A stretch of DNA of 64,000 nt, taken from the NCBI GenBank assembly GCA_021030905.1, contig JAGFMI010000004.1:248001-312000 (forward strand). Direction: 5' to 3'. Position 1 is the stretch's first letter, and each line of letters begins with the position of its first letter. The notes beneath the pieces were generated by a model. It ran no database searches and had not been told where the DNA came from. It was given only the letters and a program-made list of their open reading frames with translations. Made by a program: the position numbers and the translations under genes. This stretch comes from Pyrenula massariospora (taxonomy: Eukaryota; Ascomycota; Eurotiomycetes; Pyrenulales; Pyrenulaceae). Below are positions 43,484 to 56,573 of this stretch, piece after piece.

Positions 43484-46400
43484 ATGGAGGGCACTGGGAA
43501 CGACTGGGCCAGCGAGCCTATTGCTATCATTGGCATGAGCTGCAAGCTTCCGGGAGATGCGACCAGCCCTGATAAATTATGGAAATTGTTAGCTGAAGGA
43601 AGAAGTGCCTGGAGCGAAATACCGTCCTCTAGATTTCACTGGAAAGGATCTTACCACCCGAATCATGAGAAATGGGGCACTGTGCGTTTCCCATTAAATG
43701 CAGACATACGCCTAACTCAGCACCAACGATTATGAAAATAGATGAATGTTCGAGGGGGACATTTCCTTGAAGAAGACATAGGATTGTTCGATGCTGCTTT
43801 CTTTAATTTTTCGGCGGAGACTGCATCGGTAAGAGAAATAAAAAAGTACCGTATTTACGGGCTACCAGGACTAACAATGCCACGTATAGACTCTGGATCC
43901 TCAATTTCGGCTCCAGCTGGAGTCCGTGTACGAGGCACTAGAGAATGGTAAGTGGCATAGACGTTGACAATCGAATTTTGACTCCGACAGTAATTGCACT
44001 AACACCTTGTAATTCATAGCGGGCCTTCCCTTGGACAAAGTGGCAGGTTCCAATACATCAGTGTTTGCAGGCGCGTTTTGGCATGACTACAGAGAAAGTA
44101 TGATCCGCGATGAGGATAATTTACCAAGGTTTTTCTCTACGGGTACGGGCTCGGCGATGGGCTCGAATCGCATCTCACACTTCTTCGATCTCAGGGGCGC
44201 GAGTATGACGATAGACACTGGCTGTTCCACCACTCTTGTAGCGCTCCATCAAGCTGTTCAGAGTCTCAGGAGTGGGGAGGCTGACATGTCCGTCGTGGGC
44301 GGCTCGAACATAATATTAAATCCAGACATGTTCAAGACCTTGGGATCCGTAGGGTAAGTCCTTACTGCTTTCAAATTCATTAGACTTGGCACTGCTCAAA
44401 CGTTGAATTAGTTTGCTGTCTCCTGATGGCAAGTCATTTACCTTCGATTCACGAGCGAACGGCTATGGGCGTGGCGAGGGCGTGGCAACAATTTTGATCA
44501 AACGGTTAAAGGACGCAAGGGCAGCAGGGGACCCAATTAGGGCCGTTATTCGCGAGACACTACTTAATCAAGACGGAAAGACTGAAACTATCACGACGCC
44601 GAGCCAGGCCGCACAGGAGACACTGATCCGCAATTGCTACCACAAGGCTGGGTTAGATCCAACGAGCACACAGTATTTCGAGGCACACGGCACAGGGACG
44701 TTGACTGGCGACCCACTTGAGGTGCGAGCCATCGCTAGTATCTTCCAGGCCGGAAGATCTGCTAAAGAGACCCTGCGTATTGGCTCCATCAAGACAAACA
44801 TTGGCCACACGGAGCCAACAAGTGGTTTAGCAAGCGTCATTAAGGTAGCACTAGCCCTAGAGAACGGCATGATCCCGCCCTCTATCAATTTTGAGAACCC
44901 AAATCCAAAGCTCGCCTTGGATGAATGGCATCTTAAGGTTGCCACACATTTGGAACACTGGCCTGCAGCGCATGCCGGCATCCGCCGTGCTTCGATCAAT
45001 AACTTTGGCTACGGCGGGAGTAATGCCCATGTTATCATGGAGAATGGAGACTCATGGATTCCAAGCAATGCCACTGCAAATGGCACGCTGGCCGCCAATG
45101 GAAATACCCACGGGGTCACCTTAGCAGCTAAGACAGGAAACGGGACTATCGAATTAAATGGAGATACTAGCGCTCATGATATCAATGCCACTAACGGTAT
45201 CCGGAATGATTCGCAAGGTGTGCTGGAGGTTTACAAGACTAAGGTGTTCATTCTCAGCGCAAAGGATGAGCAGGCCTGCCAGAGAATGGTTTCTAATCTA
45301 AAGGAATTCTTGGAACAGAAGAAGCAAGGAAATACTGAGGTGCTCTTGCAAAGTCTTGCCTACACCCTGGGACAACGCCGTACTTTATTTTCTTGGCTGG
45401 CGGCTTATCCTGTTCCGTTCACAAATGGCATTGGTGAGCTAATCAATGCTCTGGAATCGCCGAAGTTCAAGCCGAGCCACGCGTCACGCCGGCCTCGAAT
45501 TGGTATGGTGTTTACAGGTCAGGGCGCGCAGTGGCACGCTATGGGCAGGGAACTGATTGGTACCTATCCCGTGTTTAAGAGCTCGCTTGAGGCAGCTGAT
45601 GGATATCTAAATCAACTTGGTTCCGAATGGTCTTTGATTGAAGAGCTTTCACGTGATGTCGATAACACCAGGGTCAACGAGACCGCCTTGAGCATCCCCA
45701 TCTGCGTTGCCCTTCAGATATCGTTGGTGCGTCTACTCCGAGCTTGGGGCGTCACGCCTACCGCTGTCACGAGCCACTCAAGCGGAGAGATTGCGGCTGC
45801 CTACACCGTTGGAGCTATAAGTTATCAAAAGGCCATGGCGATTGCTTATTACCGCAGCGTACTGGCTGCTGACAAGAGCTTTCGACTTCCAGTCAAGGGC
45901 GGTATGGTCGCTGTCGGATGTAGCCTAGAGGATACCGAGCGTTACCTGAACCAAATCACATGTGGCGGTGGGGCCATAGCAGCATGCATTAATAGTCCAT
46001 CAAGCATCACGGTAGCTGGTGATATCTCTGCAGTGCACGAAATTGAAGCCATGGCTAAAGCGAACGGTGTTTTTGCTCGCCGCCTCAAGGTGGACACTGG
46101 CTACCACTCACACCATATGAACTCCATTGCTGATCCATATCTCAAAGCGCTTCACGCCATGCCATCTGAGACAGCAAACAATGATACTCTGGACTCGATT
46201 GCATTTTCGTCCCCGGTCACTGGTGGCCGTATGGTCAGCGTCGACGAAATTGCTAATCCGGATCATTGGGTGGAGAGTTTGATCCAGCCTGTCCAGTTTG
46301 TTGACGCTTTCACAGACATGGTGCTTGGAGGTTTCGACTCCTCCGGCTCTAGCGTGGACGTTATAGTCGAATTAGGTCCGCATACGGCACTCGGAGGCCC

Positions 46401-49400
46401 CATTCAACAGATTCTTGAGCTTCCTGAGTTCAACGGCATCCAAATGCCTTATTTCGGCTGCCTCGTCCGAAACACGAATGCACGAGACAGTATGCAGACG
46501 CTCGCAGCTAATCTACTGCGCGAGGGCTATCCGCTTGATATGGAGGCTGTCAATTTCCCCTGTGGAAAGCCGTCGCATTTGCAGGTACTGACTGACCTAC
46601 CCGCTTATCCCTGGAATCACCAGATGAAGCACTGGTTTGAGCCCCGATTTAATCGGGCCATTAGAGACAGGACGCATGTGCCCCACGACCTTCTTGGCTC
46701 ACTCGTGCCTGGGACAAATCACGATGACCCATCGTGGCGACATATTCTCCGGGTGGCTGATTCGCCCTGGATCAGAGATCATGTTGTTCAATCCAACATT
46801 ATATATCCAGGCGCCGGCTTCGTATGCTTAGCCATTGAGGCTATTGGCCAGATCACGGAAATTGAGTCTGGAATAACTGCCTTAGGTCAAACGACAAGCA
46901 CAAAGGAAGTGTCAGGCTACCGACTTCGAGATGTCGATATTCTACAGGCTCTTGTCGTACCAGATAATAGAGATGGCATTGAGATCCAGACCATGCTCCA
47001 CCCAGTGAGTGACAAGAACATTGGTATAAAGGGTTGGAAGTACTTCGAGATCTTTTCCGTAACAGCGGACAATCGGTGGACTCAGCATGCGAAAGGCCTC
47101 ATCCTTGTCGAGTTCGATGGACAACATAACACGATGCGCGTCAAGTTGGATAGGAACAACCAAGAAATCACAGGATACACAAGGCGCATCGATCCTAGTG
47201 ATATATTTGCCAGTCTGAGGTCTGTCGGTATTTATCATGGTCCTATCTTTCAGAACATGAAGAGTGTCGTCCAGTCCGGTAAAACCCAACGTTCCGTGAC
47301 CACGTTTGTTGTTGCGGATACATCTGTGCCTAATGATATTCCTCGCAGCCATGTGATTCACCCCACCACCCTTGACTCCGTCGTCCAAGCGTCCTATACT
47401 GCTCTCCACGGTGCAGGTTCACGTCTAGACAGCCCCTTAGTGCCGAAGGCTATAGAAAATTTATGGGTGTCAAGCCACATTAGCCACAGGACGGGACATA
47501 GCTTCAAAGCGTACTCTACGCTCGATCGTGCTGACGCTCAGAGTTTTCAGGCCAACGTCTCGATTGTCAACGATGATAATGTTGATGACTTACATGGTTC
47601 TGTTCCCATGCTTGAGATTCAAGGCCTTATCTGTCAATCATTAGGCCAAAGCACACTTCCTGAACAGACCAAGGCATGGGAGAAAGAGGTATGTAGTAAG
47701 GTGGAATGGGCGCCTGACATGACCCTTGCGACCTTGGCAACGCTCGAATCTATCAAAAAAGAATTGAGCCACAAAGTCGACCCATATGAAAATAGCATTA
47801 TCATGGATCTACGGCGAGTGTGCATATATTTTGTCCAAGACGCGCTCGCCGTGCTCACAGCATCCGACGTTGATCAGTTGGACATCCATCACGCTAAGTT
47901 CTACACGTGGATGAAGGATCAAATGCAACTAGCTTCGTCAGGGTCATTAGGCACTGGCAGCAAGGAATGGTTGCTTGATAGCGTATCAGGTCGGCAGCAG
48001 AGGATCGATCTTGCGGCTAAGGCTAGCGTCAATGGTGAAATGGTATGCCATCTAGGCCCACACCTAGCAGCTGTGCTACGCCGCGAGATGGCGCCACTCG
48101 AGCTGATGATGGAGGAAAAGCTGTTGTACAAGTACTACAAGACTCTGCTCAAGATAGATCGGTGCTTTTCGCAGTTCGCCAGTCTATTCCGCCGAGTTGT
48201 GCACAAGAATCCCCGAGCCCGCGTCCTCGAAATTGGTGCCGGCACTGGTGGTGCGACACGATATACTCTACAAGCGCTGGGCACTGTTGAGTCAGGTGGC
48301 CCTCTAGCTGCGTCGTATCACTTCACAGACATCTCAGGGGGTTTCTTTGAAGCAGCACGCCAAGAATTTGCGCCGTGGAGCGACCTATTGACCTTTGACA
48401 CCCTTGACATCGAACAAGACCCTTCCGCCCAAGGGTTTCCGCTTGGTAGCTATGACATCGTGCTTGCATGTGAAGTTCTACATGCGACAAAGTCTATGGC
48501 CCACACCATGGCCAATGTGCGCAGCCTTATGAAACCTGGCGGGACGCTGCTGCTCTTGGAAACAACCCAGGATCAGCTCGACCTGCAGTTTGCGTTTGGT
48601 CTGCTCCCTGGATGGTGGCTCAGTGAAGAACCCGAGAGAAAGTCTAGTCCATCACTAAGTGTTCCTTTGTGGGACCAAGTGCTAAAGAGTGCCGGCTTTA
48701 CTGGAGTCGAAGTTGACATTCGAGATTGTGAGAGCGACGATATGTACTCGTTTAGTACCATAATGTCGACATTACCACCAACGCAGTCGGCTAAAGTGAC
48801 TTCAGATAGTGTTCTAGTTGTCGTTAGCAGCAAGGCTCCTCCTCCGCATAGCTGGCTAGAATCCCTGCAGAGCTCTATTGCTGCTGACGGAGCGTTCCCT
48901 GTGGTTCAGACGCTTGAGTCTGCAGTGAATGCCGCAGAAATCTTCAGCGGCAAGGTTTGTGTCTTTGCTGGCGAGATCAGCCAACCTCTATTACGTAGCC
49001 TCGACGCTGTCATGCTGGAAGGGATTAAGACACTCGTTACCAGTTGCAAAGGGTTGATATGGGCAACACGTGGCGGCACGGTTGACTGCGAAAGCCCCGA
49101 TTTCGGCCTCGCCTCTGGTTTCCTTCGCTCGCTACGTAATGAGTACGTTGGTAGACGATACATCACCCTGGACTTGGATCCAAACGCACCCACGTGGTCT
49201 GATAGAAGTGTGATGGCCATCATGGAAGTTCTGAGGGCGGGATTCGGCAATCCTAGTGACGCCTACATAGGCGATACAGTCCCCATTGAATTTGAGTATG
49301 CCGAGCGGGATGGCAATATCCTGATCCCGCGCTACTACAAGGATGTGGCCAGAAATGAGGTTCTTTCGCCAGATGCAGTTGATTTTAGCGTGCAAGATAC

Positions 49401-51698
49401 TTTCCCCTCCGAACTATTCAATCAAACTGGACGCCCGCTGTGTATGCACGTTGGTATACCAGGTCTACTGGACACGCTGACTTTCAGTGACGATCTCGGA
49501 GCGACCGCTTACAGAGACTCTCTCCCGCCCAACTTTGTGGAAATAGATCCCCGGGCATATGGCGTCAACTTCCGTGACATCATGGTTGCTATGGGCCAGC
49601 TGAACGAACGCATCATGGGTCTCGAGTGCGCGGGCATTATCACCCGGGTCGGTAGTGAGGCAGCTGCACAGGGATATGCCATTGGTGATCGTGTATTCAG
49701 CATGCTACGCGGACCCTTTGGCAGCCGTGCGCGCTCTGAATGGACTAGTATTATGCATATGCCGACTGGATTAAGTTTCGAAGATGCTGCATCGCTGCCC
49801 ATTGTATTCAGTACGGCGTATATAAGCCTTGTTGACATGGCACATCTACAGCGCGGCCAATCCGTGCTGATCCACGCAGCAGCAGGCGGCGTCGGGCAGG
49901 CAGCTATCATGTTAGCTCAACATCTTGGTGCTGAAATTTTTGCTACAGTGGGCACTCCCGACAAGCGGGACTTGATCATACAAAAGTATGGCATTCCAGC
50001 GCATAAAATCTTCAACAGCCGTGACAAGTCTTTCGGGCCTGATGTTCTCGCCGCCACTGGTGGTCGCGGCGTTGACGTTGTGCTCAATTCCTTAGCTGGC
50101 CCGTTGTTACAAGAGAGCTTTAATGTGCTCGCTACCTTTGGACGCTTCGTTGAAATTGGAATGCGGGACATGGAGATGAACAGTACCCTAGAGATGCGCC
50201 CATTCTCCCGCCAGGTGTCCTTTTCATCGCTTTACATGGGTGCTTGGTTACGACATAAAGGGAGCGACGTGCATCGAGTGTTGGCCCAAGTCGCGCGCTT
50301 ATTTGAGAAAAGAATCCTCGCGCCTGTCCATCCCGTCACTGTCTATCCAATCGCAGAAGCCGCGCACGCCTTTCGTCTGTTGCAGACTGGAAAACACACA
50401 GGTAAGGTCGTACTATCAGTCAGTCCACAGGATATGGTACCGGTACTGCCACGCGCTTCAACGGCTAAGCTTTCTCCCTATGCGTCGTACCTACTTGTTG
50501 GCGGCGTGGGCGGCATCGGGAGGTCTATCGCGAACTGGATGGTAGCTAAAGGCGCAAAGAACCTGATCCTTTTGTCGCGGAGCGCTGGCAATCGTGAGAA
50601 GACGGGTGCTTTTGTGGCCGAGCTACAGGAGGAGGGTTGCCGAGTCAAGACTGTCAGCTGCGACGTTTCGAACGAAAGAGATTTAGCAAAAGCGTTACGT
50701 ACGTGTGAGGAGGAGGGACTGCCGCCGATCCGCGGGGTCATACAAGGTGCTATGGTTCTTCAGGTAGGTATTGTCTCTGATAAAAACTTCAAGTGCCATT
50801 CCAGCCGTCGTTCACATGACACCGAGCTAACCCCCGATGCTTACAGGACTCCATCTTGGAGTATATGACGCTCAACAATTACAAAGCCGCAATCCTCCCC
50901 AAAGTCAACGGCAGCTGGAACCTACACACCCACTTTCAGGATGCCACCGCCCTGGACTTTTTCGTTATCCTCTCCTCTCTCGCCGGCATCATCGGCTACG
51001 CCAGCCAGTCCAACTACTCGGCAGGCGGATCTTATGAAGACGCCTTGGCGCGATGGCGCGTAGCACAAGGGCTTCCCTCCGTCTCCATCGATCTCAGCGC
51101 CATCAAATCGGTCGGCTACGTCGCCGAGACAGCCGGCGTCGCCGGCCGCATGGAGAAAGTCGGCCATCGAGCCCTAAGCGAGGACCAAGTGCTCCGGGTG
51201 CTCGAGAGCGCCATCCTCGCCCCCTACGAACCCCAGATCATCATCGGACTGAATACCGGCCCGGGACCCCACTGGGACCGCGACGGCGAGTCACAGGTCG
51301 GGCGCGACGCGCGTTTCATCGCGCTCCGATACCGCCAGCAGCAGCAGACGCACGCCAGCGGCGGCAAGGACGCACGTGGCGGCGGCGGCGCCTCTCTGGG
51401 CGGCAAGCTAACCGAGGCGACATCGCGCGACGAGGTGGAGCGGCTGGTGGGCAACGCGATCGCCCAGAAGCTGGCCGACATCTTCTTGATCCCGGTTGAG
51501 CAGATCGACCCGAACAAGTCGCTCTCGCAGTACGGCGTGGACTCGCTCGTCGCGGTGGAGCTGAGGAATATGCTGGCGCACCAGCTGGCGGCGCAGGTTT
51601 CGATCTTTGGGATTATGCAGAGTTCGAGTCTGGCGGCGCTTGTGAGGGAGGTGGCGGCGGCGAGTGGCCATGTGGACTCGTCGTTGTATGTTGAGTGA
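43484..51698 (+). CDS. Highly reducing type I polyketide synthase (KS-AT-DH-MT-ER-KR-ACP)
   Basis: Iterative fungal synthase making a reduced, methylated polyketide chain. Six exons (43484-43681, 43742-43828, 43890-43947, 44020-44353, 44412-50763, 50847-51698) give 2626 residues with no break. KS: Cys183 in [12 protein letters not shown], His318 in EAHGTGT, His358 in [23 protein letters not shown], Ser682 in SHSSG. DH: His1016 in WIRDHVV, Asp1214 in HPTTLDSV. C-methyltransferase: [10 protein letters not shown] near 1497. [14 protein letters not shown] and AAAGGVGQA near 2050. KR: GGVGGIG near 2256, Ser2387, Tyr2400. ACP: phosphopantetheine Ser2576 in YGVDSL. There is no terminal thioesterase, as usual in this class, so release needs a separate enzyme. 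In the KR the expected YxxxN reads YSAGG, lacking Asn. The last exon is far richer in G and C than the rest. Confidence 0.95.
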
Positions 51699-52090
51699 AC
51701 GAGTGTATAGGTTGAGATCAGCTGTAGGTCCTTCGGCATCAGGCTCTCTATTAGGTAGAAATGAAGAGACAACATATGACATGACATTGTAGATGAACAT
51801 ATAGAGCGTAGGTTTAACTTAGTGTCGCCAGAAGTTTTGGCTTAATATAGAAGAGCCAACGAGTAAGAAAATGTCTTAGACGCGATCAATCGACACGAAG
51901 GGATGGTATGACTTAGTAAGCACCTTAATGAAGAATTTCTTCGACCATGTATGCAAGATTCTTATCCGCAGTCACTTCCTTACCAAGCTGTTCTCAAGTG
52001 GCTATCTAAGGCTGTTAGGTACGGTCTGTAATCCTATTGCTTTTCAGTCTTGATCGCTGGAAGCTCTGCCAGAAAAATTTTCAATCAATC
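51699..52090. other. Short AT-rich gap between convergent genes
   Basis: 392 bp between the ends of the PKS and the acyltransferase. It should hold both 3' ends; nothing else seen. Confidence 0.5.
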
Positions 52091-53509
52091 TCAACCAAGA
52101 TACTTCATATACCTCTTCCACTCAGCATCCCCCTTCAACTCCTCCAGCTCCGCCTCCGGCAAACACACCAAAACCGGCACCACCCCACCCTCCACCGGAA
52201 AAATCGTCAGAAACCCCGGCCACGGCGCCAGCCACGGCCGCCTCACAAACCTCACCTCCCCCAACAGCGGCCCGAAAGCCGTGTACAGCGACGACTTTGC
52301 CTCCGGGGAATCCTCCATGCCGAGGATCGACGACGTGCAGCCGAGGTCCGTGCGTGGATCCATGGGCCCCCCGTACAGCAGCCGCGACTTGTCGGGCTCG
52401 CGGGCGAGGGAGGTCGCGTAGCTGCGCAGGGACCAGGCGGTGTTGGCGGCGTGGAGCTCGCGGCGGAGGGCCTGCGCGATGGTGGAGAGCGGGGCGGAGG
52501 CGAGTGTGCCGAGCGGGAGGCGGGTGACGGCGAAGTGGGTGAGGTGGTCCATGTAGGTGAAGGGGAGGCCGAGGGCGGCGCGGCCGTCGATCGTGCGCCG
52601 GAATTTGCAGAGGGTGCTCGGGGTGTAGGAGGGGGGCCCGCGGGCGAGGCGGAGGACGCTGATGCGTTGCCAGCAGAAGGCGCAGATTGCGTCCAGATCG
52701 GAGAGGGGTTGGGGTGGGGAGGATGAGGCGAGTTTTTTGAGTTGGGAGACGGCGGATACTGGGAGCTTGAAATAGGACCATTCTGGAGGGGATGAAGGGA
52801 TGCGTGGTGCAAAGTCTGGTGGCTGTCGGAAATGGCTGTGGTCTTTGACGGGCTCGCCAGGTGGGATCAGCGGTACTATATTGCTGCGGTCACGGTTGGC
52901 TTGCTCGAGCTCTGCCGTAGGTATTTCGCGGCCGTCAAGGACGGTGGCCAGCAGCCTCGTGAACTGCAAGATGCCGGTGCCATCGAGGACCATGTGGTGG
53001 AGGCTCACGGTGAGGATTAGGCCGCCTTGGATGAAGTTGGCCTGCAGAGACACGATGGGCACTGGACCGACAATTCCATGGGGTTGCGTTAGGCCTGGCC
53101 ATGGCGCTAAGATCTTGCCATCCAGCATTTTGATAGGTGCACCAGCGCGGAGGAGTTGCGACATCGAAGGCATAGTGTCGGCACAATGCTTGACGCGCAC
53201 GATGTCGTTGGCCGGGGAGTCAGCAGGCCATGGTGCTGGCTTCCAGATACCTGAGCCGTTCAGCCCGTCAGGTACGTACACCACTTGGCCGCCGAGCCAA
53301 GGGATCTGGGCCGTCAATTTGTCGATTCCAGCTTGAAGAGCGGCGACAATAGCATTGTAGGACTTATCAGACGCGATTTGAAAGCCAAGGAGCATGTGGG
53401 TATGGCCGTTGAGGAGTGAGAATTGAGACATTACGTTAGGCTGGTACATTCCGTCGCTCTCTTTTTGTTCTGTGAACGCACCAGGGGCATTCTCGATTAC
53501 ACTCCCCAT
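52091..53509 (-). CDS. BAHD-type acyltransferase (Tri101-like)
   Basis: Transfers an acyl group from acyl-CoA to a hydroxyl or amine; fungal relatives acetylate trichothecenes and other polyketide or terpene products. Single exon. I start at the ATG of MGSVIENAPGAF (53509), giving 472 residues, because the frame's earlier ATG at 53623 adds 38 residues unlike the family. The catalytic HxxxD is HHMVLDGTG (His172, Asp176 from this start). The N-terminal half has NGHTHMLLGFQIA and PWLGGQVVYVP; the C-terminal half ends LTIFPVEGGVVPVLVCLP. I do not find a clean DFGWG structural motif, which is often degenerate in fungal members. It converges on the PKS, 392 bp away, and is the best candidate tailoring enzyme. 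Its C-terminal half is much more GC-rich than its N-terminal half. Confidence 0.87.
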   Translation of the reverse strand: MGSVIENAPGAFTEQKESDGMYQPNVMSQFSLLNGHTHMLLGFQIASDKSYNAIVAALQAGIDKLTAQIPWLGGQVVYVPDGLNGSGIWKPAPWPADSPANDIVRVKHCADTMPSMSQLLRAGAPIKMLDGKILAPWPGLTQPHGIVGPVPIVSLQANFIQGGLILTVSLHHMVLDGTGILQFTRLLATVLDGREIPTAELEQANRDRSNIVPLIPPGEPVKDHSHFRQPPDFAPRIPSSPPEWSYFKLPVSAVSQLKKLASSSPPQPLSDLDAICAFCWQRISVLRLARGPPSYTPSTLCKFRRTIDGRAALGLPFTYMDHLTHFAVTRLPLGTLASAPLSTIAQALRRELHAANTAWSLRSYATSLAREPDKSRLLYGGPMDPRTDLGCTSSILGMEDSPEAKSSLYTAFGPLLGEVRFVRRPWLAPWPGFLTIFPVEGGVVPVLVCLPEAELEELKGDAEWKRYMKYLG

Positions 53510-56500
53510 GCTTCTAGATAGTAAAGCGTAGTTGTGGTGTGGATGAATTGGCTTGATATTTGAGAACAAGAGTTTGTAGCTTGATCTGGTGTGCGCAAAA
53601 CCTTTCGCTAGCAAAAGAAACAAAGAAAAATTGTTTTCTTATAGTGAAATAGTAACATACCAGTGATTTTCTCTATACGAGATTGAGTCAGGCGAGCCCC
53701 ATCTAGTCACCGTAGACTCCTGACATTGAAGTTCATACGCACCATAGGGTTTGTAGCTAAGCTGTACCCCTGGAGCTGGCAAGAGCGATCAGAAATCCAT
53801 TTACATCTTGAGCTGCCCATGCGTATAGACTAGTTAGGTTGGCTAGGTCTTATTTTTACGGCGCCGGTGTTGAGGAGTGGAATCATGATCAGCGATACAG
53901 CCGAGCTGGATGTTGGATGGGTCAGATCGGTATCTGGCTCATCTTGCTTGCAGGCGAAAGAATTGGCAGCAACATCTTCGGAGTAAATCGTCGAGGCATC
54001 GCCCATCCCGGGTCTCACTCACCCGGAGTATCCTTTGTCCTACTAGTAGACACCCCCTAGGCACAGCGCAGGATTCCTCGGGGGTTTACCGGCTAGTACC
54101 ACTCCAGCTTGGTGGTTTGGCACCTATTCTCTCCCGCAAGGCGGCGCCACATCACCTACATCCCAACATCCCTTGAGGGGTTCCATTTGATTGTTGCACA
54201 ATCAATAGTCTCCGTGCCCAGCAATCTGATTTCTGCTTCCTATAAGTCTCTCTCAGAGGTATGATTTTTTAGTGATGAACCTCACAGTTGATATCTTTTG
54301 GTCGGCGTAAGGCGCGCACTTCGGAGAGCCAGCACCATTCACGTGACTGGCATGTCGGCGACATACCGATGTCCGCAGGCGCATATCATTTTCCTTCTTC
54401 CATACTCCAGTCTTGACCTTTGTATACTATCCGCGGAATTCGTTAACACCGTTCTCCACCTCGATTGCAATTTGCACTGTGGACAGAAGCGGCCCGGGCC
54501 GCTCGGCCCCGTACGGTCAGGTTCGTATGAAATGCTTCAAGTCTAAGTGCAAATATGTCAGTCGTCCTGACAACGATACTTGTACAAGGCCAGTATCCTT
54601 GGCTGAGTATTTGTAATAAAAAGTCGATGAATGAACGCCTGATTGTCTAGATGCCGTCGTCTCAGTAAGAAATGTTACCGCCCTTCTCGATCTGCGGGCG
54701 TCAACCTAGAAGAGCCAACACTCGAGCGCGAAAATTGCACAGCTCGAGGGAAAACTCGATGGTCCAGTCTCGCTTTTGCAGTCCGTCTCCAGGTCTCCTG
54801 AGCCGTCTGTTTTACTGCGCAAGATTCTCGTTGATGGACAAGTGGGTGGCTATGGGTAATGGCCATAACAGGATTTGGCCGCAAAGCCTCAGCTAACGAC
54901 ATAAATTCCCCCCCCCCCGAGCAATATCACCAAATTTACCACTACGACCAACACCGAAACCAGCACAATACCTACTTCATCCGTTGTTCCGCCACTAACC
55001 TCGTTATCATCTTCACATGGTATTGAGAGCTCGCTAAGTTCTTATCCGCCACCTTAAGAGCCATCAGCAGATGATACAGGTGCACGTCTTTCTGTGTTCT
55101 GCTCTCAAACGCTGCCGCACTTGGTCTTCATCCGTATTTTGTCGAACCTGACGGCTCACCCAATGTGCCAAGAACGACCTTCGTGTTCCCCGCCATCGTT
55201 GCAGTGACAACGATTTAACGTAGCAGAAACTAGTACGAATCAATGAGCTGAAGAGCATTCTATCTCAGGCCATATCCTTGGAGAACCAGTCAAGTTTTGG
55301 TCTACTGCTTAGCCATTTGACATGTATGACATGGAGCTACGACTGATCCCTTAATAGAATGGGCGGCGTGTCGTCTGATGACACTGGCTATGTCACTGGC
55401 CCGCGATCTCCGCCCGAACAAGCCGGCGCTACTAGACCGGATGGAAAAGCGGCTACGTCTGGACTTTGGAGGTGACAACAGGAGACAACCCTCTCTAGGG
55501 CAGCAACGAGCCGTCTTGGGCTTTTTTTCTCTCAAGTTGAATGTGCGTCGCATAATTTTCTTTTCGTGGACAATTCCCAATCTCTCTCGCTTGCATCGAC
55601 TCCAAGTTGCCGGATTGATTCAACCGATATGAGGTAAGTTATTGTTTCTAGACTTTCGTCCCACTTTACACAGATTGATTCTTTGTAGTGAACGTCTCGG
55701 ATGGAGGAGTGCCTACGTGCCGTGAACACCAACAAAGAATGCTTGACGGAAGAAATGGTCGCAATGAAAGTTCAGGTACAGCTGCTTGCTTAGAAATCAG
55801 TCCAAGTTCGAGAACAATACGAATCTTACGAACGCCACGCAGAATTGATAGGTGCAGCAACACCAGCAGTCTCTACTGCAGCCTTCATTTACCTTGGAAC
55901 ACTACAAGGGTAGCTACAAGAGCTTAGAGGCCTACCCTCCGCAATTCTCCGTCAACACGGTAAGTGTTCCAGTTCTTGAAGAAGGGATGAAATCTGGATT
56001 ATGTTTTAAAGGATTGCTGACTCCTGGGCTATATGGTTTGTGCGTTGTAGAAACACTCATAGTTCAAATACATCATACGAAACTCTCCATAAATGAGACC
56101 AGCATTCCGCTCCCTGAGGATCTGACAGCTGATTACTATGGGGTTACAAATTTTAGCGGCCTCCACCGCCCCACCAAATATCACATACTTCGTCACAGGC
56201 ATATTAAATGTTAGCGGCCTCCACTGCCCCATCGTGTTTTACATACACATACAATTCTTACAGCAGGTTCGCCCAGCCAATTCTCAAATATATACACTTA
56301 AAAACCAACATTACAGAAGACCCACTGATAATTAATAGGCCTGTGACCATAGTACACATACACCATTTCCGTCACTGATTACTGTGGTCTGTCATAATAA
56401 ATACACTCTTGTACCAAAAATACAGCGAATTCCCAAAATTTTATCACCCCTACAATCATACTAATTATCCCTGCCGTCCCACCAAGCCTCAAAGGGTGGG

Positions 56501-56573
56501 AGCCTCGTGGGTGACTATTCAAATACCTGCTGCTGAAATCACCCCACGATGGTTTACATTTACACAACATGTC
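53510..56573. other. 3 kb intergenic region, cluster interior
   Basis: It separates the divergent acyltransferase and regulator genes. A run of ten C lies near 54908. Plus-strand text at 55360-55920 (MEECLRAVNTNKECLTEEM and later HAELIGAATPAVSTAAF) might be debris of an unrecognised gene, but stops interrupt it. A 28-bp direct repeat lies at 56148-56233. No supportable gene. Confidence 0.4.
56148..56233. repeat. Pair of 28-bp direct repeats, 58 bp apart
   Basis: Copies at 56148-56175 and 56206-56233 agree at 25 of 28 positions and share the core TTAGCGGCCTCCAC. The start-to-start distance is 58 bp. The core is GC-rich within AT-rich surroundings. I see no third copy in this window. It could be a regulatory repeat ahead of the Zn2Cys6 gene (340 bp upstream of its ATG) or part of an old repetitive element. 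Confidence 0.7.

Noticed and set aside
46942-47409. 155-codon antisense frame inside the PKS
   Set aside because: It is opposite strongly conserved DH coding sequence and has no family similarity; a shadow frame.
55360-55925. Possible broken gene in the cluster interior
   Set aside because: Some stretches look protein-like but stops intervene and no family is recognisable; kept only as a remark.
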